In this document: positions 29,801-43,369 of the stretch, piece after piece
How positions within the stretch are numbered: position 1 is the first letter of the stretch
Layout: every line of letters starts with the position of its first letter
Origin: Xestospongia bergquistia
Taxonomy: Eukaryota; Porifera; Demospongiae; Haplosclerida; Petrosiidae
Direction of reading: 5' to 3'
DNA length: 64,000 bases
NCBI GenBank assembly: GCA_963965975.1
Contig: OZ014416.1
Span: 434,001 to 498,000, forward strand
Made by a program: the position numbers and the translations under genes
The notes under the pieces: generated by a model
Seen by the model: only the letters and a program-made list of their open reading frames with translations
What the model was told of the DNA's origin: nothing
Database searches by the model: none

Positions 29801-32800
29801 ATTTCTTGATGGCTTTTGTAAAGAAATGTTCAGGAAAGTAACTATTTTTATTACCACCTTTTAGAGAAAAAATGGAGGCAGATTTGAAGTTATCTCACTA
29901 CTTAGAGACACTAAAGTCTCTGGATGATGATAGAAAGAAAGTTGATGAAACATGCAGTCACCTTAAAGAGAAAGTCAAAGGTTTGACAGCAGAAATCAAG
30001 GAGAACCAAGTCACAAAAGAGGGAATAGAAGCAGATGCAAGCAAGAAATCTCACTTAGTTCAAAGATTACAGCAACAGCTACATATTAGCCAAGAGGAGA
30101 TAGAAATGCTTCAGAAAAAACTAACAAATATGAACTCTAAGCAATTGGATATAGAAAAATCAACCTCTGACATGAGACTAAAAGTTGCCTCTCTTGAAAC
30201 TGAGAGAGATCTTCTGCAGAAAGAGTTAAATAGAGTGCAGCATTCAGAACAATCTCTTTTGGAGAGGCTTGTTGAGTTTCAGAGAGCTAATTCATTATTG
30301 GAATCAGAGAAAAGATATCTTCAACAATCGCTAGGCAAAGTTGTTGATGTGCAAATGAAGCTAGATGAAGAGAACACTGACCTCCATCAACAAAAATTGA
30401 ACCAGGAAGATGAAGTTGAACAACTTCGTTTGACCAACAAACAGCTAACAGATCGAGTGGGAGAGCTCGATAAAAATTTACACGAGATGGAGTCGATGTG
30501 TGGCCATTTACGACGAGAGAAAGATGGTCTCAGACAGGAAGCTACGCTTCTCAATGATGCATTTGTCAAGACTCGACAAACTCTTTCAGAAGTCCAGATC
30601 CAACGCAGCAAACTCAATCAGTCGATAGCTAAAATTGCACAGGAGAAAAGTCAATTGGTACAAGATAAAGTACAACTTTCGTCAAAGATTGTGCATTTAG
30701 AGGAGGCACTTCAAAGTAGCCATGAAACGAATGAAATTCTTACAGCTGATAAAGAGCAATGGCAATTAAAAGTGGAAGAATTGGAGGCCATAGTTGCTGC
30801 AGTGCATAGTGAGAAAAATGATTTAGAGAAAACAAATATTGCTCTTCAAGAAGAGAAACAAATCCATCTGCAAGACCACACTCAAATGCTAGAGGAAATG
30901 AGGAAGAAGATGACGCAAATTCAAGAGAAACATGAAAATGAGATGAAAGAGTTTGGATTAGTGATCCAAACAAAAGAGTCAGAATATCACTCTTGTCTCT
31001 CTAGTCTTAAAACAGCACATAAATTGGAGTTAGTAGAGCTGACAAATAGCCATAATCAAGAGATTCTATTGAATGAAAGCAACTACAAAGAAGTTGTGGA
31101 CACGCTGAAATCAGAAATGGTATCTTTAAGCAAGAAGCATCATGAAGAAATGACAAAGCTTTCTCTAGACAAGCAGACAATTGTTGGCAACTTAGAAAAG
31201 GAGAAGGAATTATTACAAGAGAAATTGGCTTATGAGCAAAAAATTCATAAAGAGAAATGCAATGAATTAGAGGAAAAAAACCAACATATGACAATATCAT
31301 GTTCAGAACTAAAGGTATACTATTTGAAATATCCATTATTTTTATATACTTTCTGTTGAGTATAGTGTCAGTTTGAAACAGCAGAGAAGAATGTTGATCG
31401 TCTTAGCAAAGAACTGAACAAAACAGAGGAAGAGATACAGAAGTTCCAAGCAACTCTAAATCGAGTCAAGTAAGTACTAACATCCAAACATATGTCACAG
31501 TAAGTGTTATTTTGTTTATAGAACTGATGCTGAGATGCAGATAAAAGAACTCCATACTGATCTATTGCAAGCTGATACTAAAATCAGTCAACTAGAGGTG
31601 GCTAACAGGGAGTATGAACTTACCATTAAATACATGGTAACAAAAGAAGAGAGTACAAAGACGTTCTTGGAAGAAGCACAAGAAATATTGGAGAGTATTA
31701 ATCAAGAGAAAGATGCCATCAATGGTGAAAAATTGAGTTTGGAGCGGAAGTTAGCAAGTGTACAAACAGAGTGTGACAAAACTAAAGAGACTCTATCTCA
31801 TTTAGAGACAGCTCAAGCTGCCAATGAAGAGGTTAAGAACAGGGCCTTGAAAGACTGCAGCCAGTTAAGGAAAGCATTGCAATTTTCAGAGCAAGCGTTG
31901 TCAAAATTGACATCTGAGCATCGGTGTCTTGAACAATCTCTCACATCTTGTCAAAAAGAATGCAATGACTATCGGCTTCAACTAACAAATCTTAAACAAG
32001 AGAAAAATGCAACAGAAAGACTAAATGAAGAACTAGAGCAGAAGGTTGTTGAGCTTCAAGGTAACATTGAGGTTTTAACTGCAGGGTTCCACTCAAAAGA
32101 GGAAGAAGTGACAGACATGCGTCAGATGTTAAGCAGCCTTCGAGAAGACAGAAACCAATTTAAGACATCAATTCTGCACTTGGAAGAATCCTCTCGTTCC
32201 AAGGAGCAACTCCATGTCAATGAGCTTGCACTTATGAAGCAGAGACTACAAGAAATGAAAAGCCAACGAGTTGATTTTCTGAAGAAGGTACAGTCTCTTG
32301 AAGCCTGTAGCAATAATGAAAGGAAGAATACTGAGAAACTTCAACAACAAGTTCTTGCACTTCAAGAAACTAAGTTAAACTTGGAAGATCAACTAGCACA
32401 AGTCTTGCAATCATCTCAAGAACTACGTCAGACATACAACCAAATTACCGCTATTCTTGAAGGTACCCTACAGTCAGACCTTATGGAAAACTCGACTAGT
32501 CCCCAGAAAGACATACTGAACTCTAAAAAGACTCAAGAAAATGAAAGTTTCGCTGATTTTTCAGTTTCTTTTGAGAGCGGTATTGAGAGTCCTGACTTAA
32601 TGGATGAAAGTAGGTCTTCTCCTCTTCCTAATCCAGGCCTTAAAATAAGCCCATACAAATTAAAGCAGACCATTTTAGAGCTTCATACTAAAGCTTCTTA
32701 TACCCAAAAATGTCAAGACGAATTAAACACTGAGCTAGATGTTGCTCACAATAAGCTGGCAAGTATAAATTCCCTCAATGAAGAGTTAGAAGGCCAAGTG

Positions 32801-34379
32801 ATAGACTTACAAAAGTCTCTAAAGACAACAGAAAGTTCTTTGGAGTTGACTATCAAGAAAAATCAAGAACTAGAGGAAAGACTAACACAGCAAGTCAAAG
32901 AAATTGCCACTTTGAAATCTAAGCAGGAATATTTATTGAAACAGCTCGAAGCAACGAAGGAACATTTGGAATGGTGTCAATTAAATGGCCAAGCCAATGA
33001 AGATAGGATAAAAAAGTATATTAATGATCTTGTAGAAATGGAAGTTGAAAAGAGAGAGTTACAGGAGAAATTAAAGCATACCAAGCTAAGCGAGAAGCTA
33101 TTAGAAGAAGAGCTTACAAGCTTAAAGAAGGAGAAAGAACATTGGGAACTTGTGTATGACAATAAAGAAGTTGATTTAAAGCATCTACAGGAGCAACAAC
33201 AATCACTGCAGATCACATTTGAAAAAGTGCAAAGAGAAGCACAAGAAATGCAGTCACAACTTGAAGAGACACAAGAGTCATTAACTAATTCAACTGTCAC
33301 TAGGAACAATCTAGAAGATGAACTAAGGAGTCTGAAAAGTGAGGTGAAATTTCTTACAGAGGAACGAGAATTGCTCATACCACAATTAGCAGAAGTTGAA
33401 AGTAAATTGAAATTATCAGAAGCAAATGAAAAAAAATTAGAGAAAGAAGTGGAACAAATGATGTCCTTGAAAGTAATGTCTGATGATAAGGAGAAAATTT
33501 TTCATCAAGACAATGCTGAACTCAAAGAGAAGCTGAGTAAATCCGATGACAAAAGAAGAGAGATTGAGTCCAAGATGTTATCTTTAAAGGCTACAATTGG
33601 AGAATTAAGTGCTGCTAAAGCATTGTGTGAAGAAGAAACAAAAGAAGCCATTTCGATGAAGGAAACATTAGAAATACAAGTCCAAGGTCTTCAAACAGCA
33701 CTAGAAGTAGAGACAGTTAGTAGTAATATTAATAAAGAACTTTGCGAAAGTCTTGATAAAGAAATTGAGACTTTACGTCAAGAGGTACAGCAATTTAAGA
33801 AGGAAAAATATGAGCTGGAAGTCCAATTAGAAAATGCTATTGAACAAGCAGGGGTTATTGACAAGTTGCTTGTGAAACAAAACGAGCTTAACAAATCTTT
33901 TGTTGCATGTTCAATGAACAATGCTGATCTAATAAAACATATTAGAGAATTGGAGAAAGATCTTCTGAAAAAAGAACAACAACACAAACAAGAGTAAGCC
34001 ACTTATATTTATTGACAGTTACAGTTATTTTATAATAATAGAGTCCAGACCCTTCATGATGTACAGGAAAAGGACCTTGAAACATTGAAAACATGTCAAA
34101 AATTTCATCAGACACAATGGGAGGGTCGTGAAGCAGAGTATAAAAAGATGGTAAAACATTTGGAAAAGAAGGTATACAAAGTTTGTATGTTGGAATAAAT
34201 TTTATTTTTTACTTTCAAAATGACAGATCGTACTTTTAGAGGGAAAATTATTTCAAATGAAGAACACTCGAGATGAACTAGTCAATAAAGTGGAATGTCA
34301 AGAGAAGGCAATTGCTCATTTCCAGAATGTTTTATCTGGCTCTCTCAAACCTGCAACTAGACAAAGGGTTATTGGATGA
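26865..34379 (+). CDS. CROCC: Rootletin-like ciliary rootlet coiled-coil protein
   Basis: Structural protein of ciliary rootlets and centrosome linkers. Exons: 26865-26951, 27351-27461, 27562-27741, 27788-27868, 27926-28053, 28104-28257, 28311-28420, 28477-28618, 28820-29002, 29063-29281, 29349-29578, 29685-29753, 29865-31314, 31366-31469, 31522-33993, 34042-34171, 34227-34379. They join in one frame to 2,000 residues; human rootletin is about 2,017. Nearly the whole protein is Glu/Lys/Gln/Leu heptad coiled coil. Breaks fall where rootletin has them: a less helical stretch around 430-470 (NIFTEIPDHDIDG) followed by AISVVQHGV, and a Ser/Pro break near 1,420 (ESPDLMDESRSSPLPNP) followed by LKQTILELHTKASYTQKC, which resembles rootletin REFLQELRSAQRERDEL. 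CEP250 is the alternative. Two large exons (1.45 and 2.47 kb) carry over half the protein. Confidence 0.8.
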
Positions 34380-34652
34380 CAGGCAGAGATCAATGTATAG
34401 TTAATACAGGAAAGACTATGAAAAAAATAATTAATTTATTAGTACCACTTAGGACAATAGCATAACTATTATAAATGTATTATTTGAATTGTACATGCAT
34501 TTTTCAGTAACTATGGCGACTCTAAAAAAGAGACAATCTTGATCTAAAAACAATGAGTATTTACGGAAATAAGATAAAATAATATAATAAATACCGTCAC
34601 TTTATTATAGTATAATAAAACTTAATAATAATTATAATAATAGTTAACAACT

Positions 34653-35748
34653 TTATGATGAATTAACAACGAGTTGAACAATGTACAGAAAACTTGCAAA
34701 GAGAATAAAAGGAGCTAAATTCCACAAAAGTGATACAGCTGTACTGATCAAAACGTTTTGTTCTTCTTGTACTGGTAAGTTTGTAGATGAGTTCATTAGA
34801 CGTTCCAATCTTTGTTGCTCTTCTTCTATTTCCCTCCTTTTTGCTTCAGCTTTTAATTTCATTTCCTGTAGACAAACAAACAACAATCATATAAACAAAC
34901 ATTTTACAAAATTACCTCAACCAGATGGGGAAACATCCTAATAAATATTCGATCATTTGTATTAAAATTCCAACTATTTATAGCAAGTTGTCTCTTCTCT
35001 TCATCAGATGTATTAATACTACCTACTGTGGGAGCCTTCTCCACCTAAACAAATGTCAAAAAATTATCAGATCATGTCCATTATCAGAAAATTGTCCTAT
35101 CCCAATTAGAGGATCTTTAATCTATTACAAGAATATAATGATGGGTGTTGCCAAATATATTTGAATAATAACATTAGGTCTAAACAACCATAAGATAAAC
35201 ATCCTATATTATGTAAAGGTGGAAAAAAAATGTGAATTTCCCAATGGAATTATAGAACTTATTCTTCCTCATTGTTATTCACAGTAGTACTGTTACTTAC
35301 CATAAAACTTAATAGACCAGTGAGTATAGTAGCCACTGACCAAGCAGGGTTCCAAGTATCTGGATGAAAGTCACTAATTGATAAACAAAGTCGTTTATTT
35401 GTCGCAAACCGTCCATTAGGTGTAATCATTGATATACGAGGAGGTTTAAATGGATAATCGGGTGGAAATACAAGTTTACCATGGTAATAACCACCTGTGT
35501 ATGACATCATGTGAGAGTCACATGATTATAATATTGGCATCCTTACCACAATATGGTGTATCTTCTGGTCCTTTTACACAATATCGCCTATATTAAGAAG
35601 GGAATCGATAATCATATAACTCACTCAATTTTATATACCATTCTAAAATGTTGGATTCTAAAGGAGCTGCCTCTATATATGGAACTGGATCTTTCTTTAA
35701 TCGCCTGAAGTCTTGTGTTAACCTTTTAATAGCTGTCGGTGTTGCCAT
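34653..35748 (-). CDS. UBE2J2: Ubiquitin-conjugating enzyme E2 J2 (Ubc6 type)
   Basis: Tail-anchored ER E2 used in ER-associated degradation. Exons on the minus strand: 35748-35639, 35587-35547, 35494-35301, 35044-34916, 34865-34653; 228 residues (human 259). UBC fold with [25 protein letters not shown], catalytic C87 in [20 protein letters not shown] (the Ubc6-specific form with no HPN asparagine), and STSEEK-like [13 protein letters not shown]-terminal transmembrane anchor (about 205-224, [18 protein letters not shown]) ends VVNSS. The start [10 protein letters not shown] lies 208 bp from the divergent COPS7 start. Confidence 0.95.
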
Positions 35749-35956
35749 GATCTAAATCACAGCAACTCAAATATCACTAGAGAATGATGACTCACCGTTT
35801 TCCGTAAACACTACCCACTACCTAAAAATGCACTACACAGCTACGCCTACTAGATTAGTAGCCACACCCACTTAAGAGTGAGGGTAGAATTTATCATAAT
35901 TTTGTCTAAAGATTTCTTAATTGGAGAAATAGACTTACTAACTCTGTCAGAACAAG
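35749..35956. promoter_or_regulatory. Shared UBE2J2/COPS7 promoter region
   Basis: 208 bp between divergent start codons. No specific element recognised; shared control is inference from spacing. Confidence 0.4.
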
Positions 35957-36865
35957 ATGAATGAAGAACTCACACTACCTCAATTACAAGGAACACAAGG
36001 GCTGGAACAGTTTCTTCTTTTGGCGAAAACAGCCAAGGGAGCAGCTGCTGCTCAGTTAATACAAGATGTTACTAATTCAACAGGTGTATTAGTCATAATA
36101 ATAATGGCATACTTTAAGGACCAATGGTTGTATACTAAATCATAAACTCAGTCCTAATTATTTGTGTTCATTAGTACAATCCATACAGTGTGATGGTAGT
36201 CACCATTTTGTTTTATTGTGTAGGTGTTTATGTATTTGGAGAATTATTAGAATGTGAGAATATACAAGCATTAGAAGAAACTGAATATTCTTCATCTCTT
36301 CAACTTCTGAAACTATTCACTTATGGTACATACTCAGATTACAAACGTGAGTAGTACAGATCGTCAATTATTATATCATGTGATCATTAATATATAGTAA
36401 TGACTTGTTTGTACTTATTATAGAAAATACACAAAATTTACCTCAATTGTCTCCTACACAATTGATCAAATTAAAACATTTAACTGTCATAGCACTGGCC
36501 GCTAAAAACAGAGTGAGTGAAATACAATGTAATCTCATAAGATGTTGCCATGACAACATTAACTATTCCATTTGTTAATTTACTACTAAACCATAAACTT
36601 AACAAATATCATATATATCATGTACATGTACACAGATATTAAGTCAAGTGTTCCTTTAATAATAATAATATGTATTTATTTAATCTAGACAATATCGTAT
36701 TCAACATTATTGGATGTTCTCGATATTAGCAACGTGAGAGAATTAGAGGTCAGCAGTTGTAGTGAAGAGAAACAGAGATACATTATATTCCTTTTCTAGG
36801 ATCTTATTATTGAGGCAATATATCATAATATTTTACAAGCTAAACTTGATCAGTGTAATCACCAG
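35957..36865 (+). CDS. COPS7: COP9 signalosome subunit 7, 3' end lost in assembly gap
   Basis: PCI-domain subunit of the CSN, the cullin deneddylase. Exons: 35957-36083, 36224-36346, 36424-36512, 36689-36748, 36800-36865; 155 residues before the gap, against about 264-275 in human COPS7A/B. Family words include [62 protein letters not shown] and [13 protein letters not shown]. The remaining winged-helix end and C-terminal tail (about 100 residues) must lie in or beyond 37001-37200 or in unassembled sequence. Convergent with SMC4. Confidence 0.93.
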
Positions 36866-37000
36866 GTAAGGCACCACTCAGAATAGCAGTGATGTTGTTG
36901 ACTTAGAATATAAAGTAATGTTTGGCTTTGTCATTAATTATTAATTAATGTTATCTATAAATATTTTGCTCCCTTTTCTATTAGTCTCGTTCCCAGACTG

Positions 37001-37200
37001 NNNNNNNNNNNNNNNNNNNNNNNNNNNNNNNNNNNNNNNNNNNNNNNNNNNNNNNNNNNNNNNNNNNNNNNNNNNNNNNNNNNNNNNNNNNNNNNNNNNN
37101 NNNNNNNNNNNNNNNNNNNNNNNNNNNNNNNNNNNNNNNNNNNNNNNNNNNNNNNNNNNNNNNNNNNNNNNNNNNNNNNNNNNNNNNNNNNNNNNNNNNN
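37001..37200. other. Assembly gap (200 N)
   Basis: Exactly 200 N, probably a placeholder. Two converging genes both lose their 3' coding ends here, which together need roughly 900 bp of coding sequence, so the true gap is larger. The left edge ends in AGTCTCGTTCCCAGACTG, a repeat-like sequence. Confidence 0.99.
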
Positions 37201-37222
37201 AGCGAACAAGAGATAATCTTAC

Positions 37223-39461
37223 AGTTCTATTCTCAAATACTTTTCTTTTATATTCGTCGATAGCAGCCATATTTGGTGTTTTTTGTTTAAGTGCTTCTTC
37301 CAACATTGTTATTTGATACTCTACATCTTTCTTGTCCAAACTTGTCAACTCTTCTTCAGTCAACTCTCTCTTATCCTCCTTGTCTAAACCAAGTTTACTT
37401 ATCTAGGAAATGATAACAACACACCTATTATAATTTGTTTAACATCAATAAATATCTGACTTAAGGATGCTCTCATATATGTACAGGAAATTTAGCTCTA
37501 AATCTATATCAATGTACAATGTATTAAGATTCTTCTATTACTAAGGACAGATTTCATGGTCCACTACACAAAGAGGGTGTCTTGTTGCAGTTTGTAATAG
37601 TCTGACCTCATTTTCAAAGTGTTTAATTTTTTGTCGATTTTCTTTAACTTTCGATGCATATTGTTCCAGTTCATGCGTCAGATCAAGTAACTGTTCATCA
37701 ACCTCTCTCTCTTTAGCTTCTATAATTTCTATCTCTGTCTTCAAAGATATCAACTGGTCTTCCAATTCCTTCAAGTTAGTCTAAATAAAAAAGATGAAAA
37801 TTCAGTCACGACAGATTGCAAAGTACGTGGATGATCTCCTGTTCCTCTATCACTGCTTTAGCTTCCTCTTCTAAATTTTTTAATTCAGTTTGCAATTCTT
37901 CTAGATGGTTTTCAGCAGTTGTCAAATCATTTTCTAATGATGCTACTTTGTCTCGAGTCTTCTTAATATTCCTGTAGAAATAATAGTTGAATTAAAAGAT
38001 TGGTAGATGATAATGTTCCATTATATGATATAACCAAATAATAATAATAATAATAATAATAATAATCATTATTATAATGATAACAATCACCTTTCAGCAG
38101 TTTTAATGGCCACGTTGTTTTTCGTAATTGTAGCAGATGCATCTTTGATTGCATTCTTCACTTTATCTACCTGGTCCTATTTACCAAAATATACTCACTA
38201 AACCAACTTTATAACAATTAAATGTTTTTACTGAATATATATATCAGTATAGTTACTGAGTAGATATTCAGTATATCTTCTTAATTTAATCCCTTATTGT
38301 TCAAGTCACCTGTTGGCTCTTCATACGTGACCCTCCAATTCTCATAATTTCTTCGTGAAGACTAAAACAATAAATTAAATATATTACAGCTGAGATATTC
38401 CATTTTTTCTTGCCTCTTTACTTGTCTATCAATATCACTAGCTGCCATTGAAGCTTTCTCATATTCTACAAAGAAAGTCAATAGTCGATACAACTTTTTT
38501 TATTTACCTTTCTCGTTAGTTTTTACTTGTTTTTCCAGTTTAGCGAGTTGCCCTTGATCAATTTGGGTTTCAGCATTTTGTATCTCAAGTTCATTGATGC
38601 GTCCATTAAGTCCTTTCTCTTGTGTTTTCAATAGCTATATTTCAATAAATTTATTGAATTAGTTGAAACGAGTTACTTGTATATCTCTTTGAAGACGTTT
38701 AGTTTCTTTCTCAGCCTCAGTGATCTCACTTTGAAGAGTTCGAACTTTTCTTTCCAATTCCGCTCTCTTATGTTGGTGCTCCTGGAGAGGGAGAGAGAGA
38801 CAGAGACAGAGAGTTTAAAACAATATTGTTTTAGACATGCCTCTGCTTTTGATTCATCAATTTTTAGTTTCTCCTCTAGTTGTACTAGTTGAGTGGGACT
38901 GACGTCAACAAGACCCTTGGATGACATACGACCACGTGCAACTTTATTTCCCCCACCACTCATGGTCCCTGCTGAATCAATTAGTTGGCCTCCAAGAGTG
39001 ACCACACGGTGACGTGTATTGCCCTATAGTAAGTAACAGAAGCTACATAAATTAGAGAGCCATCTGTTGGTAAGTTGTAATAATTTATATCCATGGAGAT
39101 TTATGTAAAATTTTATGTTTTCTTGTAGATATTATCATACTTGTAAACCAATACGAGTAGCTTGTTCCAAATCTTTAGCAACGAGTGTATTTTGCAAAGC
39201 AAAGTAGAAAGCTGAGAGATATTTGTCATCTCTCACTTTAACAAGGTCAAACAATCGTGGAACATCTTCAGGTCTACAGAATAATTAATAGATAAATGAA
39301 TTTATGTGACAAAGAACAATATAACAAATGAAAGATAAAACTATATCATTAATAAGTTCTTACGTAGACATTTTGATGGTAGCTTTCTTCCGCCAAACCT
39401 CAACCTGAAAGTATAAATATATTAGTCAGTATGTTTACTTCAAGTAACATAAACACACACA

Positions 39462-39518
<57 letters not shown>

Positions 39519-42500
39519 TAATTTATTATTATTATTATTATTATTATGTTGTACCTTATCTAAACCGATAAATGATGCAGAACCTAATTTGGTACTCTTT
39601 AAAAACTCCACACATTTGATAGCTGTCTCCATATTGTCTACTACTACATTATCCAATTGCCCACATGCAGTACTGATAGCAACATCATATTTGTCATCAA
39701 TAGATCCCAAATCACCCTAAAGAACCAAAAATAAAAACATTGTCCGTCTATCTATTTATTGATCTATTAAAAATATAATAGACATCCAAAAACCACAAGT
39801 CAATCTGTCATATAATGGAATATTAACATAACAACTTGTGCCAAGACATTTGTTAAGGGGCTACACCTTTCATTGTAATAGCCCTTTTATCTTGGCCACT
39901 ATATACACACAATATACCATAGAAATGTCATAACAAAGGTTATCCAAGTATTGTACTATATATACACACAATTAGTAAAAATAAACTGTCACACACACAC
40001 ATTCTCAAGAAAGAGACAAACCACTAGTCAAAATAGTGTGTAAACAATTTGTTTCAATTTCATAATAACTTATTATTATCATAACACAATTTGCTTAGTG
40101 AATTAATTCTCCATCCATCCTAATAACATACCAAACGACCACATATACCAGTAATGTTTCCTGAATCTCTCTGTTGCATAAGTGCATCTAAAACTTGACC
40201 TCTATTGTGTAAATAAAAAACAACATAGCAACAACAACAATATGGTCATATTTCAATATTAATATATTTAGATAACAAGGGTTTGAAGTTCATTGTTTAG
40301 AATTTCCTTTAGAAATATAGCATTTCTATTAACAATAAAATAATAAATGATTTAGTAATTTCACCTGCTTTTATGAGCCTGTAAAGCACTTCTTGCCTCC
40401 TCCACTTGACCTCTGGATGATCGCAGTGACTGACCTATTATCTCCATTTCTTTTGTCACCTCCTCTAATTCTTTCTCAGAACATGCCAACTCTTGACGCT
40501 TTGTTGGTAATGAAGCCTCATATTTCTTTAAATCACTGTATGACATTTGAAAAAATGAACTGGAGATGATATTACTAATAACACCTTTGTTTCTCTTTCA
40601 ATGACCGTGCAACATTTTTAACCTCTTCCTTAGCCTGCTTGACTTGTTTCTCTCCAGCAGTAAATCGTTCTCGATACAACTCCAACTCAGCAGTGGCCAC
40701 ATCAAGCTAAAAACAACAAAAACAATAAAATTTATTGCATAAAAATGTACTCTGACCTCTCCTCTCTCTGACTAAACAATTGTTATGATAGATATGTAAA
40801 CTTTACCAAAGAAATTTTCACTTTATCAAGTATATTTACTTATAATTATAGACATTATTTAGATGGACATATTCAATTAAACACAGTACATGTATTTACA
40901 TGTACTACAGATTAGGGTACATGTAACAGGAAATCGGTGTGTGTGAAATAGAAGTGAAGTTCACACACAGCTTTCCTTTGTTGGTTAACAATGTATTGTT
41001 ACATCAATTTATGTCACACAATATAATATAATACAGTATAGTATACAATTAGCAGTTAATAATATGTTGTAGATGTTATAAAAAGTTAACCTTTGATTTA
41101 GTTTCATTGACAGCCTGACTTAGACTGACCAGTTGATTCTCTAACACCTATCATATTAGAGAAAACAGATATAATCCATCAAACATGTTATGTCCTCCTT
41201 TAGGTAAACATCACACATGTTAGTTAAACAATGACACTATTGTTATCTAAAAACACCGTCCAAAGCACAAATCTATAATCTGATATATACTTTACAAGAG
41301 CTACTGGAGACAATCTTCAGTGCTATATCCAAAAGCATGAAATTGAATTAAAGCATTTTACAGATTGCACATATTATATATCTCCATGGTTACAGCAATG
41401 AGACAGAACAGAGATATCAGCAGTAAATATAAACAATAGTCATTTCTTTATCAACATAGTGGTTTGATTAGCTCATAAAAATAACACTTTAAAGTCTTAT
41501 AAAAACTTGTTAGCCTGGTTTTAAATATTAGTGGTTAAAGTTACACCTGCTCAATGGTTATTATTGGCAGATACATAGACACACACACACCTCTTTCTCA
41601 TCCTGAAGCCCTTGGGTATCCTCTTTGAGACCTACACAATACAGACAATGTACATACTTGTGGTTCATTCATTGCATATACATGTTATGGGTTAGCACAA
41701 GACATGTCTGTCTGTCTACATGGTACTAATGGAAGGAGTGTGTATATTCTATACTGTGGTATCTAATTAGAGCATGTAAATGTACATGTTACATGTTATG
41801 AATTTTAAGCAAATTGGTCATTATAGTAAGAGTAACTTAAGTGGAGCAAATGGGTTGATCAACTCACTTGCCATTACTTCTGACAGTCTTTCCTCTTCTT
41901 CTATTTTTCTTTTCTACAATAAATGATATATATGTCATAATAGCAACTAAGATATCATTACATTCCAAATTTAACATCTCAATATCAATTACAATACTAA
42001 ATTACTCATTATATAATGTTTCCTTCAAATTATAGCCTTCTTATACTACAATACAATCTGATATTATTGAGTAGCTATGTGTAGGTGTGTGACTACTGAT
42101 AGCCTTTCATGATAAACATATACAGTCTCAATTACAAACCTCTAATATTTTTAGTTTCTTTTCACACTCCATGATCTCTTTGGTGTGTTTTTCTGGTGCT
42201 GTCTCAAGTTCTGTCAGCTTTTCTTTCTCTTTCTCTAATGTTTTGCTTATCTTCTTGAGTTGAACCTTGGTATTTTTGAGGTCTTGTCGAACAAGAGTGT
42301 CTCTCTGTTCACAAGCACTCAAGGATGATTTACATTTTTCATTTTTCTGAGTATGCTGTTCATACACTCTGAAATATTTATATGAAAGTATTAAATCAGA
42401 TTAAAAATGTTGATTAGTCTAGAGTTTACCATTGGTGGCTATTCTAGGTCACTGTGGTAAGTACTGATGTTTACTAGTCTAGAGTTTACTAATGGTAGCT

Positions 42501-43327
42501 ATCCTAGGTTACTGTGGTAAGTACTGATGTTTACTAGTCTAGAGTTTACTAATGGTAGCTATCCTAGGTCACTGTGGTAAGTACTGATGTCTTACTAATT
42601 ATATCTATCTCAGGTCATTGTGGTAAGTACTGAAGTTAACTAGTCTAGAATTTACCAGTGGTAACTATCCTAGGTCATTGTGGTAAGTATTGATGTGGTG
42701 GGTAAATATTACCATTTTAGGACACCACTACTGATGTTCAATTGTACATACTAATCTTAATGTTTACTAATCTTAATGTTTGTAGTGATGATAAGGAAGC
42801 TAGTCAAATACATAACTCATACTCACTTGTACAACTTCTTTTGCTGCTTTATCTTAGATTCTTTCTCTTCTTTGTGTTGCTTGACTGATTCCTTAATCTC
42901 TTTGACTTTAGTTTCTAACTCCTCTTTCTTCTCTCTTGCTTTAGCTTCCAACTGGCTACATTCATACTTATATCGTTCATACAATGTATACTGTTTTAAA
43001 GTCACATCTTTCTTCATCACCAAATACTCTTCAGCTTCATTCTTGGCTCCTTCCAACTCATTTTTCTCCTTCTCCACAGCTTTGACACGATTAAGCTTAA
43101 TATAAAAAGAAGCAAAATGACTTAAACCTGTACAATTGTTGATTACCTTTTCTCCTCTATTCTCATTAAGTTCTTCAACTTTCTTTCCCAGTTCATCTAT
43201 AGGTTCTTTATACTGACTGGTACCAATGATGTCCTCAAGGAATTCTAACATTCCTTCATCGTGTTCTGTTAGTGCTTTCGGTTTCATTAATGCTATTTGC
43301 TCCACCTCTCCCTTTATAGGTGTGCAT

Positions 43328-43369
<42 letters not shown>

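Noticed and set aside
36941-37363. Frames spanning the N run
   Set aside because: Translation through N is meaningless. The real SMC4 exon ends at 37223 with a GTAAG donor.
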